Positions 19,261 to 29,210 of a stretch of 64,000 nt of DNA are shown here, in pieces. Source of the DNA: Methylotenera sp. (lineage in GTDB: Bacteria > Pseudomonadota > Gammaproteobacteria > Burkholderiales > Methylophilaceae). Location: NCBI RefSeq assembly GCF_030653755.1, contig NZ_JAURYU010000041.1, positions 24,328 through 88,327 on the forward strand, in the 5' to 3' direction. Position 1 is the stretch's first letter. Each line of letters begins with the position of its first letter. Under the pieces are notes generated by a model. The model saw only the letters and a list, made by a program, of their open reading frames with translations, had not been told where the DNA came from and ran no database searches. Both the position numbers and the translations under genes were made by a program.

Positions 19261-20064
19261 TCAACCATTCACCACTTTTTTACCAGGAATTGCTGCCAAT
19301 AAATTCTGTGTATATGCATGTTGGGGCTGCTCATAAATATCAGCCACTTCTCCTTGCTCAACTACCCGCCCCTGATGCATCACCACAATGTCGTCCGCTA
19401 TATGACGCACAACGCGCAAATCATGGCTAATAAAGATATAGCTAAGTGCCATTTCTTGCTGCAACTCTTTAAGTAACAACAATATTTGCGCTTGTATCGA
19501 CACATCCAATGCAGATACAGGCTCATCACACACCACGACTTTGGGTTGCAACACTAAGGCTCGTGCAATACCAATACGTTGCCTTTGACCACCAGAAAAC
19601 TCATGCGGATATTTTTGCATATCCGCTTCAGTTAAACCAACGCGATTCAACATGGCAACAACTTTTGTTTGCCGTTCAGCCGCGCTACCCAATCCATGAA
19701 TCAGTAAACCCTCACCTACTAAGTCACCCACACGCATACGTGGGTTGAGTGAGGCAAAAGGGTCCTGAAACACCATCTGTAAATCTTTACGAACAGATCG
19801 AAGCGACTCTGCGTCCAGCTTAGCTAAATCTTTTCCAGAAAAAATCACTTCGCCACTATCAATGGATTGCAATTGTAACAGACATCTCGCCAAGGTGGAT
19901 TTGCCACTACCAGATTCACCTACAACAGCCAATGTTTTACCTGTACGCAGCTTAATACTGACATCATTTAAAGCCTTTACCGAGCTTTTCCCAAAACCAA
20001 ACCGCCCACTACGTTGCGTGTAGGTCTTAGTTAAATGATTGGCTTCCAGAATATATTCACTCAT
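19261..20064 (-). CDS. Oligopeptide/dipeptide-type ABC transporter ATPase (OppF/DppF-like)
   Basis: ATP-binding subunit of 267 residues. Walker [15 protein letters not shown]-loop VFQDPFASLNPR, signature FSGGQRQRIGIARAL, Walker B VVVCDEPVSALDVS and the H-loop in FISHDLRVVRHIAD are all intact. The MRVGDLVGEGL segment and the C-terminal EQPQHAYTQNLLAAIP are typical of OppF/DppF/YejF-C subunits. It overlaps the preceding ATPase gene by 4 bp (ATGA). No permease or binding-protein gene is adjacent, so the partners must be elsewhere. Substrate is inferred from subunit family only. Confidence 0.88.
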   Translation of the reverse strand: MSEYILEANHLTKTYTQRSGRFGFGKSSVKALNDVSIKLRTGKTLAVVGESGSGKSTLARCLLQLQSIDSGEVIFSGKDLAKLDAESLRSVRKDLQMVFQDPFASLNPRMRVGDLVGEGLLIHGLGSAAERQTKVVAMLNRVGLTEADMQKYPHEFSGGQRQRIGIARALVLQPKVVVCDEPVSALDVSIQAQILLLLKELQQEMALSYIFISHDLRVVRHIADDIVVMHQGRVVEQGEVADIYEQPQHAYTQNLLAAIPGKKVVNG

Positions 20065-20954
20065 CTTACTGCACCAATAGACTGAGTGTTATTTTCTGGC
20101 AACCAAGCGTAATCAATTGGTTTTAAATCTTTTTTACCTTCAGCATCAGGAACGCAAGCAAGTAAGGCTCTAGTATAAGGGTGTTGAGGGTTAGTTAGCA
20201 CCTGTGCTTTACTTCCTGCTTCAACAATTTCACCTCTAAACATCACGACAACATTATCAGCAATATCTGCCACCACACCAAAATCATGCGTAATAAAGAG
20301 CATCCCCATATTCATGCGTGTTTTAAGGTCATCCAGTAATTTCAATATCTGTGCCTGAACCGTCACATCCAGCGCAGTAGTAGGTTCATCTGCAATCAGT
20401 AAGCGCGGCTCGCAGGCAATACTCATGGCAATCATCACACGCTGGCGCTGTCCACCAGATAGTTCATCTGGATAGCTTCCAGCACGGTTAGACGGAATGC
20501 CGACCATTTCCAGTAAAGCTGCAATCTTAGCCTTTAGTGCTTCGCCTTTTAAACCCAAGTGCGTGGTCAAGCTTTCGCCAATTTGATAACCAACTGTCAA
20601 TACAGGATTAAGCGATGTCATCGGCTCCTGAAAAATCATGGCGATCTTAGCGCCACGGATTTTTTGCAGTGCTTTCTCACTTAGCAATGCAATATCTTGC
20701 ACACCAGACTCTTTATCGTTAAATAACACTTTGCCAGTATTAAGCTGTAGCTGCTGAGATAACAAACCCATGACCGATAATGCAGTAAGACTTTTACCAC
20801 TTCCAGACTCCCCAACGACACAAGTAGTCTTACCAGCTTCAATCGAAAAACTGACATCATTGACCAATAAACGTGATGGAGATTTCTTGGGTGAAATACT
20901 GACATGCTGAAGCTGTAGTAAAGGCTGGACTGTATTAACAGGGTTGGTCATCAT
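20061..20954 (-). CDS. Oligopeptide/dipeptide-type ABC transporter ATPase (OppD/DppD-like)
   Basis: ATP-binding subunit of 297 residues, partner of the next gene. Walker [18 protein letters not shown]-loop [21 protein letters not shown], signature [17 protein letters not shown], Walker [19 protein letters not shown] and H-loop [14 protein letters not shown] are all present. The two together correspond to the two halves of the fused YejF ATPase. The start lies directly against the SIMPL gene stop; two consecutive ATG codons are available. Confidence 0.88.
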   Translation of the reverse strand: MMTNPVNTVQPLLQLQHVSISPKKSPSRLLVNDVSFSIEAGKTTCVVGESGSGKSLTALSVMGLLSQQLQLNTGKVLFNDKESGVQDIALLSEKALQKIRGAKIAMIFQEPMTSLNPVLTVGYQIGESLTTHLGLKGEALKAKIAALLEMVGIPSNRAGSYPDELSGGQRQRVMIAMSIACEPRLLIADEPTTALDVTVQAQILKLLDDLKTRMNMGMLFITHDFGVVADIADNVVVMFRGEIVEAGSKAQVLTNPQHPYTRALLACVPDAEGKKDLKPIDYAWLPENNTQSIGAVR

Positions 20955-21707
20955 TTATTCAATGCTATAAACAATAGTCACAACAACGCGAGCAATTTTT
21001 TCGATAGTCGATTTATCGTAGACGCCGCCATAACTGTCATCACCTGCGTCACCGCCCACAGGTAAAATATAAAATGCACCCTGCGAAGCGGATTTCATCA
21101 CCCCTACTTTTACACCGTCTTGTTTTACAAACTCAGTGGCACGGCTACGTGCATTTTTTGTAGCGGCTGCAATTAATGACATCTTAATATCCTCTAAGTC
21201 ACTGACTAAGTATGACGGTGCTCTGGCAACTACAGGGTGACTTTCTGCCCGTAATTGCAACAAAGCTTTATTTGCATTGGTAATTTTGTTTAAATCTTTA
21301 GTCACCACACGAATCGTTTGATATGCGTCGAAGCCATTTTGCACTTGCCGTGGAATATCCTTAATAAACACTTCATCATAATGCGGATTCAAGGTTTCGA
21401 TATCGACACTCCAAGTGTTAGCATCTAGCCCTTGCTTTAATAAAAAAGCCTCAACAACCTGACGCTCTGCTGCCAGCTTTTCTAAAGCCGCAGCCTGCGT
21501 AGCTTGGGTAACGCCAATACTTAACTCCCACTCTGCGCTATCTGCTTTAATTGGCTTTTCAGCCAAGCCTTTGACTGTAATCGATTGTTGACCAGACATC
21601 GCCCGCTTACCTTGTACGCCTAAGATAAAAGCGGCCGCAGACATACCGATTGCTAAAAAGATACCCAATGCAACCATCGCTTTAAACAAATTATTTTGCT
21701 CATTCAT
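20955..21707 (-). CDS. SIMPL (DUF541) family protein
   Basis: Membrane-anchored periplasmic protein of 250 residues: one N-terminal hydrophobic helix (ALGIFLAIGMSAAAFILGVQ, residues about 12-31) and a SIMPL domain with ITVKGLAEKPIKADSAEW, FDAYQTIRVV and the AAATKNARSRATEFVKQDGVKVG helix. SIMPL proteins (E. coli YggE) are linked to oxidative-stress tolerance but have no assigned reaction. It lies between hisS and the ABC ATPase pair. Confidence 0.85.
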   Translation of the reverse strand: MNEQNNLFKAMVALGIFLAIGMSAAAFILGVQGKRAMSGQQSITVKGLAEKPIKADSAEWELSIGVTQATQAAALEKLAAERQVVEAFLLKQGLDANTWSVDIETLNPHYDEVFIKDIPRQVQNGFDAYQTIRVVTKDLNKITNANKALLQLRAESHPVVARAPSYLVSDLEDIKMSLIAAATKNARSRATEFVKQDGVKVGVMKSASQGAFYILPVGGDAGDDSYGGVYDKSTIEKIARVVVTIVYSIE

Positions 21708-21760
21708 TGGACGTACCTTTTAATTAATTATTTAACTAAATTAGTTATTAAATATTGAGC

Positions 21761-23026
21761 TTAATTGGCGGTTAAATACTCAATCGCGGCCTCAACACTA
21801 AGCCTCTGTTGCTCGCCTTTCACAGTCGCTAACATCGGCTTTAATGTGACCTGATTATTAGCCACTTCATCATCACCCAATATCAAAGCATACTTGGCAT
21901 GACTTCTATCTGCTTTTTTCATTTGTGACTTAAAGCTGCCACCGCCAGCGTGTAATACCACTTGAAGATTAGCATTGCGCAAGCACTCAGCAATACTAAA
22001 TGCCGCACTTTCAGCTTGCTCACCTACGTTAACAAGATACACATCAGGTGCGTCATCTGCATGAATGCCGTATTCTTGCATTAACAAGAATACACGCTCT
22101 AAGCCAATGCCAAATCCACATGCAGGGGTTGCATCGCCACCTAAACGCTCTACCAAGGTATCATAGCGACCACCACCAGCAATTGTTCCTTGTGCACCCA
22201 ACTTTGTTGTCACCCACTCAAACACCGTGCGATTATAATAATCTAAACCGCGCACTAAACGCGGATTGATTGTATAAGGCACACGAGCATCGTTAAGTCT
22301 TTTACACAGACCCTCAAAATGTGCGCGAGTTTCACCCCCCAAACAATCAATTAGCTTTGGTGCACTTTCGCACATCGCTTGCATACGGGGATTTTTAGTA
22401 TCCAGAATACGCAATGGATTAGTATGCAAACGTCGCTTAGCATCCTCATCTAGCAAATCTGCATGTTGTTCAAAGTAAGCAATCAGCACATTACGGTATT
22501 CAGCGCGCTCATGCGCATCGCCTATGCTGTTGATTTGGAGCTCTACATCCTGAATCCCAAGTTCACGCCATAACCTAGCCAACAACACGATTTGTTCGGC
22601 ATCCACTTCTGGTGTATCAAACCCAAAAGCTTCAACACCAATTTGATGAAATTGGCGCTGACGGCCTTTTTGTACATTTTCATGGCGGAACATTGCACCT
22701 GTGTACCATAAACGCTGCGGGCCATTATAAGTAAGGTTATGCTCAACAACAGCACGCACACAGCCTGCGGTACCTTCTGGGCGCAAGGTAAGCTTGTCAC
22801 CGTTAAGCGCGTCTTCCCATGCGTACATTTCTTTTTCTACAATATCAGTGTGCTCACCGACACTACGTACAAATAACTCGGTAGGCTCCACTAAAGGCAT
22901 ACGGATATTTTTATATCCATATTGCGCCAATACACGACGAGCTGTGTCTTCAAGTTTGAACCATAAAGGCGTAGCCTCAGGCAGAATGTCGTAAAAACCT
23001 TTAATACTTTGAAATTTGTTACTCAT
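21761..23026 (-). CDS. hisS: Histidyl-tRNA synthetase
   Basis: Class II aminoacyl-tRNA synthetase of 421 residues. Motif 1 region (IRMPLVEPTELFVRSVGE), motif 2 (MFRHENVQKGRQRQFHQIG), the histidine-specific GLDYYNRTVFEWV and motif 3 (ACGFGIGLERV) are all visible, followed by the anticodon-binding domain. It lies about 20 bp after ispG, as in gamma- and betaproteobacteria. Confidence 0.97.
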   Translation of the reverse strand: MSNKFQSIKGFYDILPEATPLWFKLEDTARRVLAQYGYKNIRMPLVEPTELFVRSVGEHTDIVEKEMYAWEDALNGDKLTLRPEGTAGCVRAVVEHNLTYNGPQRLWYTGAMFRHENVQKGRQRQFHQIGVEAFGFDTPEVDAEQIVLLARLWRELGIQDVELQINSIGDAHERAEYRNVLIAYFEQHADLLDEDAKRRLHTNPLRILDTKNPRMQAMCESAPKLIDCLGGETRAHFEGLCKRLNDARVPYTINPRLVRGLDYYNRTVFEWVTTKLGAQGTIAGGGRYDTLVERLGGDATPACGFGIGLERVFLLMQEYGIHADDAPDVYLVNVGEQAESAAFSIAECLRNANLQVVLHAGGGSFKSQMKKADRSHAKYALILGDDEVANNQVTLKPMLATVKGEQQRLSVEAAIEYLTAN

Positions 23027-23047
23027 GAACTTTTTTATTGCCTATTA

Positions 23048-24367
23048 TTAATTGACTGCTTGTATTGGAATCGTCTTTTGTACAGTTGCCATGTTTTGCA
23101 GAGTTGTTAAGCGTAGCTTGCCACCTTCAGCATAGTTTTTTTGCACGTAAGCTTCAACAATCGCTTGAAACTCTTCTGCGATATGATCGCCTTTTAGTGT
23201 GACAGTTTTTTCACCGTCAACAAACACAGGTGCTACTGGCACTTCACCTGTGCCAGGCAAGCTAATGCCAACATTCGCTAATTTAGACTCACCAGGGCCA
23301 TTCACCACACACCCCATCACCGCTACGCTCATATTCTCAACACCAGCGTACTGATCGCGCCAAATTGGCATTTGATTACGCAGATAGGTTTGAATTTGCA
23401 TAGCAAGTTCTTGGAAATAAGTAGAGGTGGTACGACCACAGCCTGGGCAAGCGGTCACCAACGGCGTAAATGAGCGTATACCCATCGTTTGCAAAATTTC
23501 TTGTGCAACCACCACTTCTTTAGTCCGTGACTCATTTGGCTCTGGCGTTAATGAAACTCTAATCGTATTGCCAATACCTTGTTGTAACAACAAAGCTAAA
23601 GCGGCCGTTGAAGCAACGATACCTTTAGAGCCCATACCCGCTTCAGTCAGCCCCAAATGCAAGGGATAGTCACTGCGACTGGCTAGCTCTGTGTAAACTT
23701 TCACTAAATCTTGCACATCACTGACTTTGCATGAAATGATGATTTGATTAGGAGACAACCCTAAGGCTACTGCTTGCTCAGCGCTCTCAAGCGCAGACTG
23801 TATTAACGCTTCACGCATTAAAGCATCTGCAGTTAGCGGCTCTGACAGCTTGGCATTATCATCCATCATTTGCGCCATTTTGGCTTGATCTAAGCTGCCC
23901 CAGTTAACACCAATACGCACTGATTTTTTGTGCTTTATAGCTGCCTCAATCATTGCAGCAAACTGCTCATCACGCTTTGATCCCTTACCTACATTACCAG
24001 GATTAATGCGGTATTTTGCCAAAGATTCAGCACAATCAGGATATTGAGCAAGTAACTTGTGTCCGTTGTAATGAAAATCCCCAACCAGCGGGACATTACA
24101 ACCTAACTTATCTAAGCCACGACGAATATTGCCAACTTGTGCAGCAGCCTCGGGAGAGTTAACGGTTATACGAACAACTTCTGAGCCTGCCTGCCATAAT
24201 TCATATACTTGTTTAATGGTGGCATCAGCATCGGCTGTATCAGTATTAGTCATACTTTGCACAACCACAGGTGACGGCAATGTATTTAACAGTCCACCAC
24301 CTACTGGCACATGGCCAACCATCACTTGCAAAGTGTTACGGGCTTTATTTTGCATAAACAAACTCAA
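23048..24367 (-). CDS. ispG: 4-hydroxy-3-methylbut-2-en-1-yl diphosphate synthase (IspG/GcpE)
   Basis: [4Fe-4S] enzyme of the MEP isoprenoid pathway, 439 residues, longer than E. coli IspG (about 370) as is common in betaproteobacteria. TIM-barrel motifs include [24 protein letters not shown] and RIGVNWGSL. The cluster ligands are in [12 protein letters not shown] and [15 protein letters not shown]. It starts 3 bp after the rodZ stop. Confidence 0.96.
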   Translation of the reverse strand: MSLFMQNKARNTLQVMVGHVPVGGGLLNTLPSPVVVQSMTNTDTADADATIKQVYELWQAGSEVVRITVNSPEAAAQVGNIRRGLDKLGCNVPLVGDFHYNGHKLLAQYPDCAESLAKYRINPGNVGKGSKRDEQFAAMIEAAIKHKKSVRIGVNWGSLDQAKMAQMMDDNAKLSEPLTADALMREALIQSALESAEQAVALGLSPNQIIISCKVSDVQDLVKVYTELASRSDYPLHLGLTEAGMGSKGIVASTAALALLLQQGIGNTIRVSLTPEPNESRTKEVVVAQEILQTMGIRSFTPLVTACPGCGRTTSTYFQELAMQIQTYLRNQMPIWRDQYAGVENMSVAVMGCVVNGPGESKLANVGISLPGTGEVPVAPVFVDGEKTVTLKGDHIAEEFQAIVEAYVQKNYAEGGKLRLTTLQNMATVQKTIPIQAVN

Positions 24368-24370
24368 TGA

Positions 24371-25369
24371 CTACTCCAAACTAATACGTGCAATATTGTT
24401 TCGAGTGTAACCAACCAAATCTACAGCTTGTCCAGAAACGTTAACCGTTGTGGCTTTGGCATTACCAATCACCACATTAAATGGTGGTTGAAAACTAAGC
24501 AATTGCGTTTCACCTGCGTTCAATGTACTTTCATAAAGCACTTGACCATCCTTACCACTCACACGCACCCAAGTTTCCTCTGTCACTGCCATACTCACTT
24601 TTTTTGCAGACAAAGCGGCAGCTTTAAGCTCAGACTTGGTTTGAGGCTCTAGTCTTGTTGCAGACTCAGGTTTAGCTTGCGCTACTGGCTCTGCAATAAT
24701 CGCGGGAACAGCTTGCGCAGACACGGCTGATTGAGTCAGTTGTAATTGCTGATTACTATTAGACTGATTAGTAACACTTGTATCAGTAATCGAATGTGGT
24801 ACATCTTCAGGCTGACGCTCTGCGGCTGGTAAAGCGACCTCAGGCAAAGAAATTTCTAATGAATTTTGCTCATCCATAGGCTGATCTGTCGTTAAGGCAA
24901 TCGATTGCTGCACTTCGTTATCTGACAACTTGAATTGGTCTGGCAAATACTCAAGATACACAAACCAAGCGAGTAAAAAGAATAAAACTACAATACTACC
25001 TATAATATAAACAAGCCAATGCTGACTGTCTTTAGTAAGTGGCACTGGCTGCATCGAAGAATTAACGGCTAGTTGGCTAGGTGCTTGTGTTGGTGATAGT
25101 TGACGATAGATATCTAACAAGGGTGTAGCATCTATTTCTAATAGCCGTGCATAATTGCGGATAAAACCACGTGTAATCATTGCATCTGGTAGCAAATCAA
25201 AGGCATCTCGCTCAAGTGCATCAATTTGCTTCACACTGTAACGCAAACTATCTGACACATCTTGCTGCGACAGTTTCTTTTCATTTCTAGCTGCCTGTAA
25301 AATAGCACCTAATGACGCAGCCACTGGAGCTTCTGCACTTACCTCTTCAATCTGTTGTGTATCTGTCAT
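24371..25369 (-). CDS. rodZ: Cytoskeleton protein RodZ
   Basis: MreB-binding cell-shape protein of 332 residues. An N-terminal HTH of the Xre type (LGAILQAARNEKKLSQQDVS, LRYSVKQIDALERDAFDLLP) is followed by a TM helix near residues 119-141 (WLVYIIGSIVVLFFLLAW), a low-complexity Gln/Ser/Ala linker, and a C-terminal DUF4115 domain (WVRVSGKDGQVLYESTLNAG, VVIGNAKATTVNVSGQAVDL). Its ATG overlaps the stop of the TPR lipoprotein gene (TAATG), so coupling is likely. Confidence 0.93.
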   Translation of the reverse strand: MTDTQQIEEVSAEAPVAASLGAILQAARNEKKLSQQDVSDSLRYSVKQIDALERDAFDLLPDAMITRGFIRNYARLLEIDATPLLDIYRQLSPTQAPSQLAVNSSMQPVPLTKDSQHWLVYIIGSIVVLFFLLAWFVYLEYLPDQFKLSDNEVQQSIALTTDQPMDEQNSLEISLPEVALPAAERQPEDVPHSITDTSVTNQSNSNQQLQLTQSAVSAQAVPAIIAEPVAQAKPESATRLEPQTKSELKAAALSAKKVSMAVTEETWVRVSGKDGQVLYESTLNAGETQLLSFQPPFNVVIGNAKATTVNVSGQAVDLVGYTRNNIARISLE

Positions 25370-26169
25370 TAATAATTTCCACTCTGTAACAACTTAGCTT
25401 GTTCTGAATCTGGATATTGACGCCTCAACTCAAGTGCATAACTTGACTCATCATCTCGATCACCCAGTAGTCGTGCTATTCTGACAGACAGCCATAATAG
25501 CTCTGGCCCAGGCCTACTGAGCATTGCGTTTTGCAAGGTAGTTTTTGCACTAGTCACATCATTTCGGTTAAATTGAATGAGCGCAAGCTGATAAGCTGCA
25601 GAGTGAAACAAAGGCTCAATTTGTAGAGCGCGCTGAAAATAAGCTTCTGCATTACGCATATCTTGTTTACGTAACGAACAGATACCTGCATTGGTGTAAG
25701 CCATTGCAGGCGTTGCGTATAATGGGTTTTTTACGGCAGCCATAAACTCTTTAATCGACTCATCGATTCGCCCACGAGAGCACAAGAAACTACCAAAATT
25801 ATTATGTGACTCCGAGTTGTTAGGCTCAATCTGTATAGACTGCTTAAAGTTCTTTTCAGCCAAGTCATCTTGACCAAGGGCGGAGTGCACCATCCCTAAG
25901 CCGTTATAAGCCAAGCCGAAAGTTGGGTCGATTTTAGTGGCTATCGTAAACTCCTCCAACGCCACTTCAAAATTTCTCTGTTGAAAATAAACAGAACCTA
26001 AGTCGTTGTGCGCACGTGCGCGAGCTCTTGCATTTTCTATATCGTATGATTGCTGTTGTTGACTGACACATGCGACTAAAATACCAGAAACCAAAAAAAC
26101 CAAAATCAACTGGCGGTCAAACAATTTAAAGGCTATAAATTGCCTAATTAATAACTGTATTAAGTTCAT
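25369..26169 (-). CDS. pilF: Type IV pilus biogenesis/stability lipoprotein, PilF/PilW family (TPR)
   Basis: Outer-membrane lipoprotein pilotin of 266 residues. Signal sequence with lipobox ILVAC (Cys34), then about five TPR repeats (ARAHNDLGSVYFQQRNFEVA, GLAYNGLGMVHSALGQDDLA, SESHNNFGSFLCSRGRIDES, YTNAGICSLRKQDMRNAEAY). Family members help assemble the PilQ secretin. Location between rlmN and rodZ matches the standard cluster. The pilU gene at 52.9 kb supports a working type IV pilus system. The signal peptide is long before the core; a shorter start is possible. Confidence 0.88.
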   Translation of the reverse strand: MNLIQLLIRQFIAFKLFDRQLILVFLVSGILVACVSQQQQSYDIENARARARAHNDLGSVYFQQRNFEVALEEFTIATKIDPTFGLAYNGLGMVHSALGQDDLAEKNFKQSIQIEPNNSESHNNFGSFLCSRGRIDESIKEFMAAVKNPLYATPAMAYTNAGICSLRKQDMRNAEAYFQRALQIEPLFHSAAYQLALIQFNRNDVTSAKTTLQNAMLSRPGPELLWLSVRIARLLGDRDDESSYALELRRQYPDSEQAKLLQSGNY

Positions 26170-26184
26170 TTAACACTCACCTCT

Positions 26185-27288
26185 TTAGCCAACAGATTCT
26201 ATAGGAATGTGCTTAGCTGTACGTTTTGTTTTATCTAGCACTTTACCTGCCAACTGACCACAGGCAGCATCAATATCATCACCGCGCGTTTTACGCACAG
26301 TCACAACATACCCTGCCTGCATCAAAATATCACGGAAAACACGAATATGATTTGGCTTAGACGTATCATAACCGCTATTAGGGAACGGATTAAATGGAAT
26401 TAAATTAAATTTACAAGAAACGTTTTTCACCAACGCTAAGAGCTGATGCGCATGCTCAACCGTATCATTTACGCCGTCTAACATCACGTATTCAAATGTT
26501 ACAAAATCTCGCGGTGCTTTCTCCAAATATCGATTACAAGCCGCCATTAATTCTTTAAGGGGATATTTTTTGTTAATTGGCACAATCACATCGCGCAATG
26601 CATCATTTGGCGCATGCAGAGACACTGCCAACGCAACTGGACAATCCTCTTTCAAACGATCCATCGCTGGCACCAAACCGCTGGTAGATAAAGTCACACG
26701 GCGACGACTTAAACCATAAGCACTATCGTCTAGCATAATTTGCATCGCCGTGACTACATTGTCGTAGTTAGCCAAAGGCTCACCCATGCCCATCATCACC
26801 ACATTACTAATAATGCGATCATTGGCAGACAACATGTCGTAACCAGTCTCTTCTCGCAATGACTTGTTCGCAATGGCAAGCTGACCAATAATTTCGGCAA
26901 CACTTAAGTTGCGATTAAAACCTTGACGCCCAGTAGAGCAAAACGTGCACTCAAGTGCACAACCAACTTGGCTAGAAACACATAAAGTACCGCGATCATC
27001 CTCTGGGATAAAGACAGTTTCAATACTATTTGCAGTATCCGTACCAATCAGCCACTTATGTGTGCCATCATTTGATACTTGTGCTAACTGCACTGTCGGC
27101 AAAGTAATCTCTGCATCGACAGCGAGTTTTTCACGCAGGCTTTTAGCAATATCAGTCATCTGCTCAAAATCATGCACGCCAAAGTGGTGCATCCAACGCA
27201 TTAACTGCTTGGCACGAAAAGGTTTTTCACCTCTTTCAGCAAACCATTGAGCTAGCTGTGTTTGATTGTAATTGAGCAAATTGACCAA
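26185..27288 (-). CDS. rlmN: Dual-specificity RNA methyltransferase RlmN
   Basis: Radical-SAM enzyme making 2-methyladenosine at 23S rRNA A2503 and tRNA A37, 367 residues. The cluster motif is [24 protein letters not shown] and [11 protein letters not shown] are typical, and the C-terminal catalytic cysteine is in [11 protein letters not shown]. The start is a TTG: an in-frame TAA lies three codons upstream and no ATG is available, while the first residues ([11 protein letters not shown]) align with the known N-terminal helix. An AAGG lies about 10 nt upstream. Confidence 0.95.
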   Translation of the reverse strand: MVNLLNYNQTQLAQWFAERGEKPFRAKQLMRWMHHFGVHDFEQMTDIAKSLREKLAVDAEITLPTVQLAQVSNDGTHKWLIGTDTANSIETVFIPEDDRGTLCVSSQVGCALECTFCSTGRQGFNRNLSVAEIIGQLAIANKSLREETGYDMLSANDRIISNVVMMGMGEPLANYDNVVTAMQIMLDDSAYGLSRRRVTLSTSGLVPAMDRLKEDCPVALAVSLHAPNDALRDVIVPINKKYPLKELMAACNRYLEKAPRDFVTFEYVMLDGVNDTVEHAHQLLALVKNVSCKFNLIPFNPFPNSGYDTSKPNHIRVFRDILMQAGYVVTVRKTRGDDIDAACGQLAGKVLDKTKRTAKHIPIESVG

Positions 27289-27388
27289 AATTATTTACGC
27301 CTTAATATTAACTTCCAATTAATTTCTTCTAGGTTGCAAAACACGCTTTTGTATAACAAAGTGATGTAACGCAACCTGAATAATTAAA

Positions 27389-27796
27389 TTACTTACCGAA
27401 GAAGTAAGCGATTTCGATTGCTGCATTTTCAGCAGAATCAGAACCATGCACTGCATTTGCGTCGATGCTTTCTGCAAAATCAGCACGGATAGTACCAGCA
27501 GCAGCTTCTTTAGGGTTTGTTGCACCCATCAAGTCACGGTTAACTTGCACTGCGTTTTCGCCTTCTAATGCTTGAATCATTACTGGACCAGAAATCATGA
27601 ATTTTACCAAGTCAGCAAAGAATGGACGCTCTTTGTGAACTGCGTAAAAGCCTTCAGCTTCAGCTTGTGTTAATTGCGCCATTTTCGCTTCAACAATTTT
27701 CAAACCAGCGTTTTCAAAACGTGTGTAAATTTTACCGATTACATTTTTTGCCACTGCATCAGGTTTGATGATAGAAAGCGTACGTTGAACTGCCAT
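27389..27796 (-). CDS. ndk: Nucleoside diphosphate kinase
   Basis: Balances NTP pools by phosphotransfer through an active-site histidine. The 135-residue protein has [11 protein letters not shown] at the N-terminus, [23 protein letters not shown] and the active-site segment [11 protein letters not shown]. It ends at EIAYFFGK, a few residues shorter than most members, leaving the fold intact. GGAG lies 5 nt before the ATG. Head of the leftward housekeeping run, divergent from the fhc operon. Confidence 0.96.
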   Translation of the reverse strand: MAVQRTLSIIKPDAVAKNVIGKIYTRFENAGLKIVEAKMAQLTQAEAEGFYAVHKERPFFADLVKFMISGPVMIQALEGENAVQVNRDLMGATNPKEAAAGTIRADFAESIDANAVHGSDSAENAAIEIAYFFGK

Positions 27797-27935
27797 AATT
27801 ACTCCATTAAATATACTTATTGAAAAGACCGTTAAAATACCATTTTTAGCACTTAAAATAAACCAACATTTTATGTTATGGTGTTAATTAAATGAGTTTT
27901 AGAATCACACTTGATGTGTCAAAATTGGCGTTATT

Positions 27936-29210
27936 ATGAAAAACAATTTAAATTCACCCCTCCCGATCTCTGTTACTTGTCCTGCATGCGGCATGCTTTG
28001 TGATGACTTATCACTCAACGACATAACACCGGTATCAATTAAAAACGGTTGCGCCAAAAGCATTGCATTTTTTGAGCAATCTTTTAAATCAAGCAACGAA
28101 AGTGCCTGTACGCCAAGCTTATCTGGCAAGCCAACCGATTTAAACACTGCGATTAAAGCAGCCGCGGAAATCTTAGCAAAAAGTCAAGCACCGCTCTTTG
28201 CTGGACTCGGCACTGAGGTACAAGGCATGCGCGCCATCATGCGCCTAGCCGCAAAAAGCAATGCAAGCTTAGATCATATGCATAGCGAGTCAACCGTGCG
28301 CAACACGCTCACTATGCAAAACGGTGGTTGGCTAACAACGACGCTCTCAGAAATTAAAAATCGTGCTGATGTGATTTTAGCCATCGGGACAGATATTGCT
28401 AGTAGTCACCCACGTTTCTTCGAGAAGCTGGTATGGGACTCAACCAGCCTTTTCAGCAAACCGACACCTGAAGTCATTTACTTAGGTGTGCCTGAAGAAA
28501 AAGCTAAAGCAGGCACTTCACCTGACGGCAAACAGGCAAGCGTAATCGGCAACGACACTAGCAAAGTGCCTGAAATCATCAACGCACTTAATGCCATGTT
28601 AATCAATAAAAAAATTAACGCAGAAACTATTGGCGGCATTTCAGTAGCTACGCTTCAGGCATTAATAGAAAAACTAAAAGCGGCTCAATATGCAGTGATT
28701 GTATGGTCTGCAAGTAGCTTTAAATTCAGTCATGCAGAACTCACGATTCAAAGCATCGTGCAACTCATTAACCAGCTCAACGAAACAACCCGTGCTGCTG
28801 GCCTGCCACTCAACTCTGGTGATGGTGATTCTTCAGTGAACAATACAAGTGCGTGGTTAAGTGGATATCCAACCAGAAATCGCTTCGTAAATGGCAAACC
28901 AGAGTATGACAATTATCACTTCTCAACACAAAAGCAACTACAAAACAGTGATGCGTTGCTATGGGTCAGCACATTTAACCCAGTGAGCCCACCCCAAACA
29001 ACATTACCTAACATCGTGATTGGGCACCCTGACACCAAATTTGATGGCACCCCTGATGTGTTTATTCCTGTTGGCATTCCTGGAGTTGACCATGCAGGCT
29101 CAATGTTCCGTATGGACAGCTCCATCACGCTACCATTAAAAAAATTACGCAATAATGAATTACCCAACTTGAGTGAGGTAATAAATAGAATTGAGGCAGA
29201 ATTAGCATGA
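27936..29210 (+). CDS. fhcB: Formyltransferase/hydrolase complex subunit B (FhcB, formylmethanofuran dehydrogenase B homologue)
   Basis: Subunit of the Fhc complex that releases formate from formyl-methylofuran in H4MPT-linked formaldehyde oxidation, 424 residues. It is a degenerate relative of the molybdopterin-type FmdB/FwdB: SEIKNRADVILAIGTDIASSHPRFFEK and the C-terminal VFIPVGIPGVDHAGSMFRMD follow that fold. Cysteines 15, 18, 22 and 39 (CPACGMLC ... NGC) keep the spacing of an N-terminal iron-sulfur site, but there is no cysteine beyond residue 58, so a cysteine metal ligand of the W/Mo centre is absent. First gene of the operon, stop overlapping the fhcA start. Confidence 0.93.
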   Translation: MKNNLNSPLPISVTCPACGMLCDDLSLNDITPVSIKNGCAKSIAFFEQSFKSSNESACTPSLSGKPTDLNTAIKAAAEILAKSQAPLFAGLGTEVQGMRAIMRLAAKSNASLDHMHSESTVRNTLTMQNGGWLTTTLSEIKNRADVILAIGTDIASSHPRFFEKLVWDSTSLFSKPTPEVIYLGVPEEKAKAGTSPDGKQASVIGNDTSKVPEIINALNAMLINKKINAETIGGISVATLQALIEKLKAAQYAVIVWSASSFKFSHAELTIQSIVQLINQLNETTRAAGLPLNSGDGDSSVNNTSAWLSGYPTRNRFVNGKPEYDNYHFSTQKQLQNSDALLWVSTFNPVSPPQTTLPNIVIGHPDTKFDGTPDVFIPVGIPGVDHAGSMFRMDSSITLPLKKLRNNELPNLSEVINRIEAELA

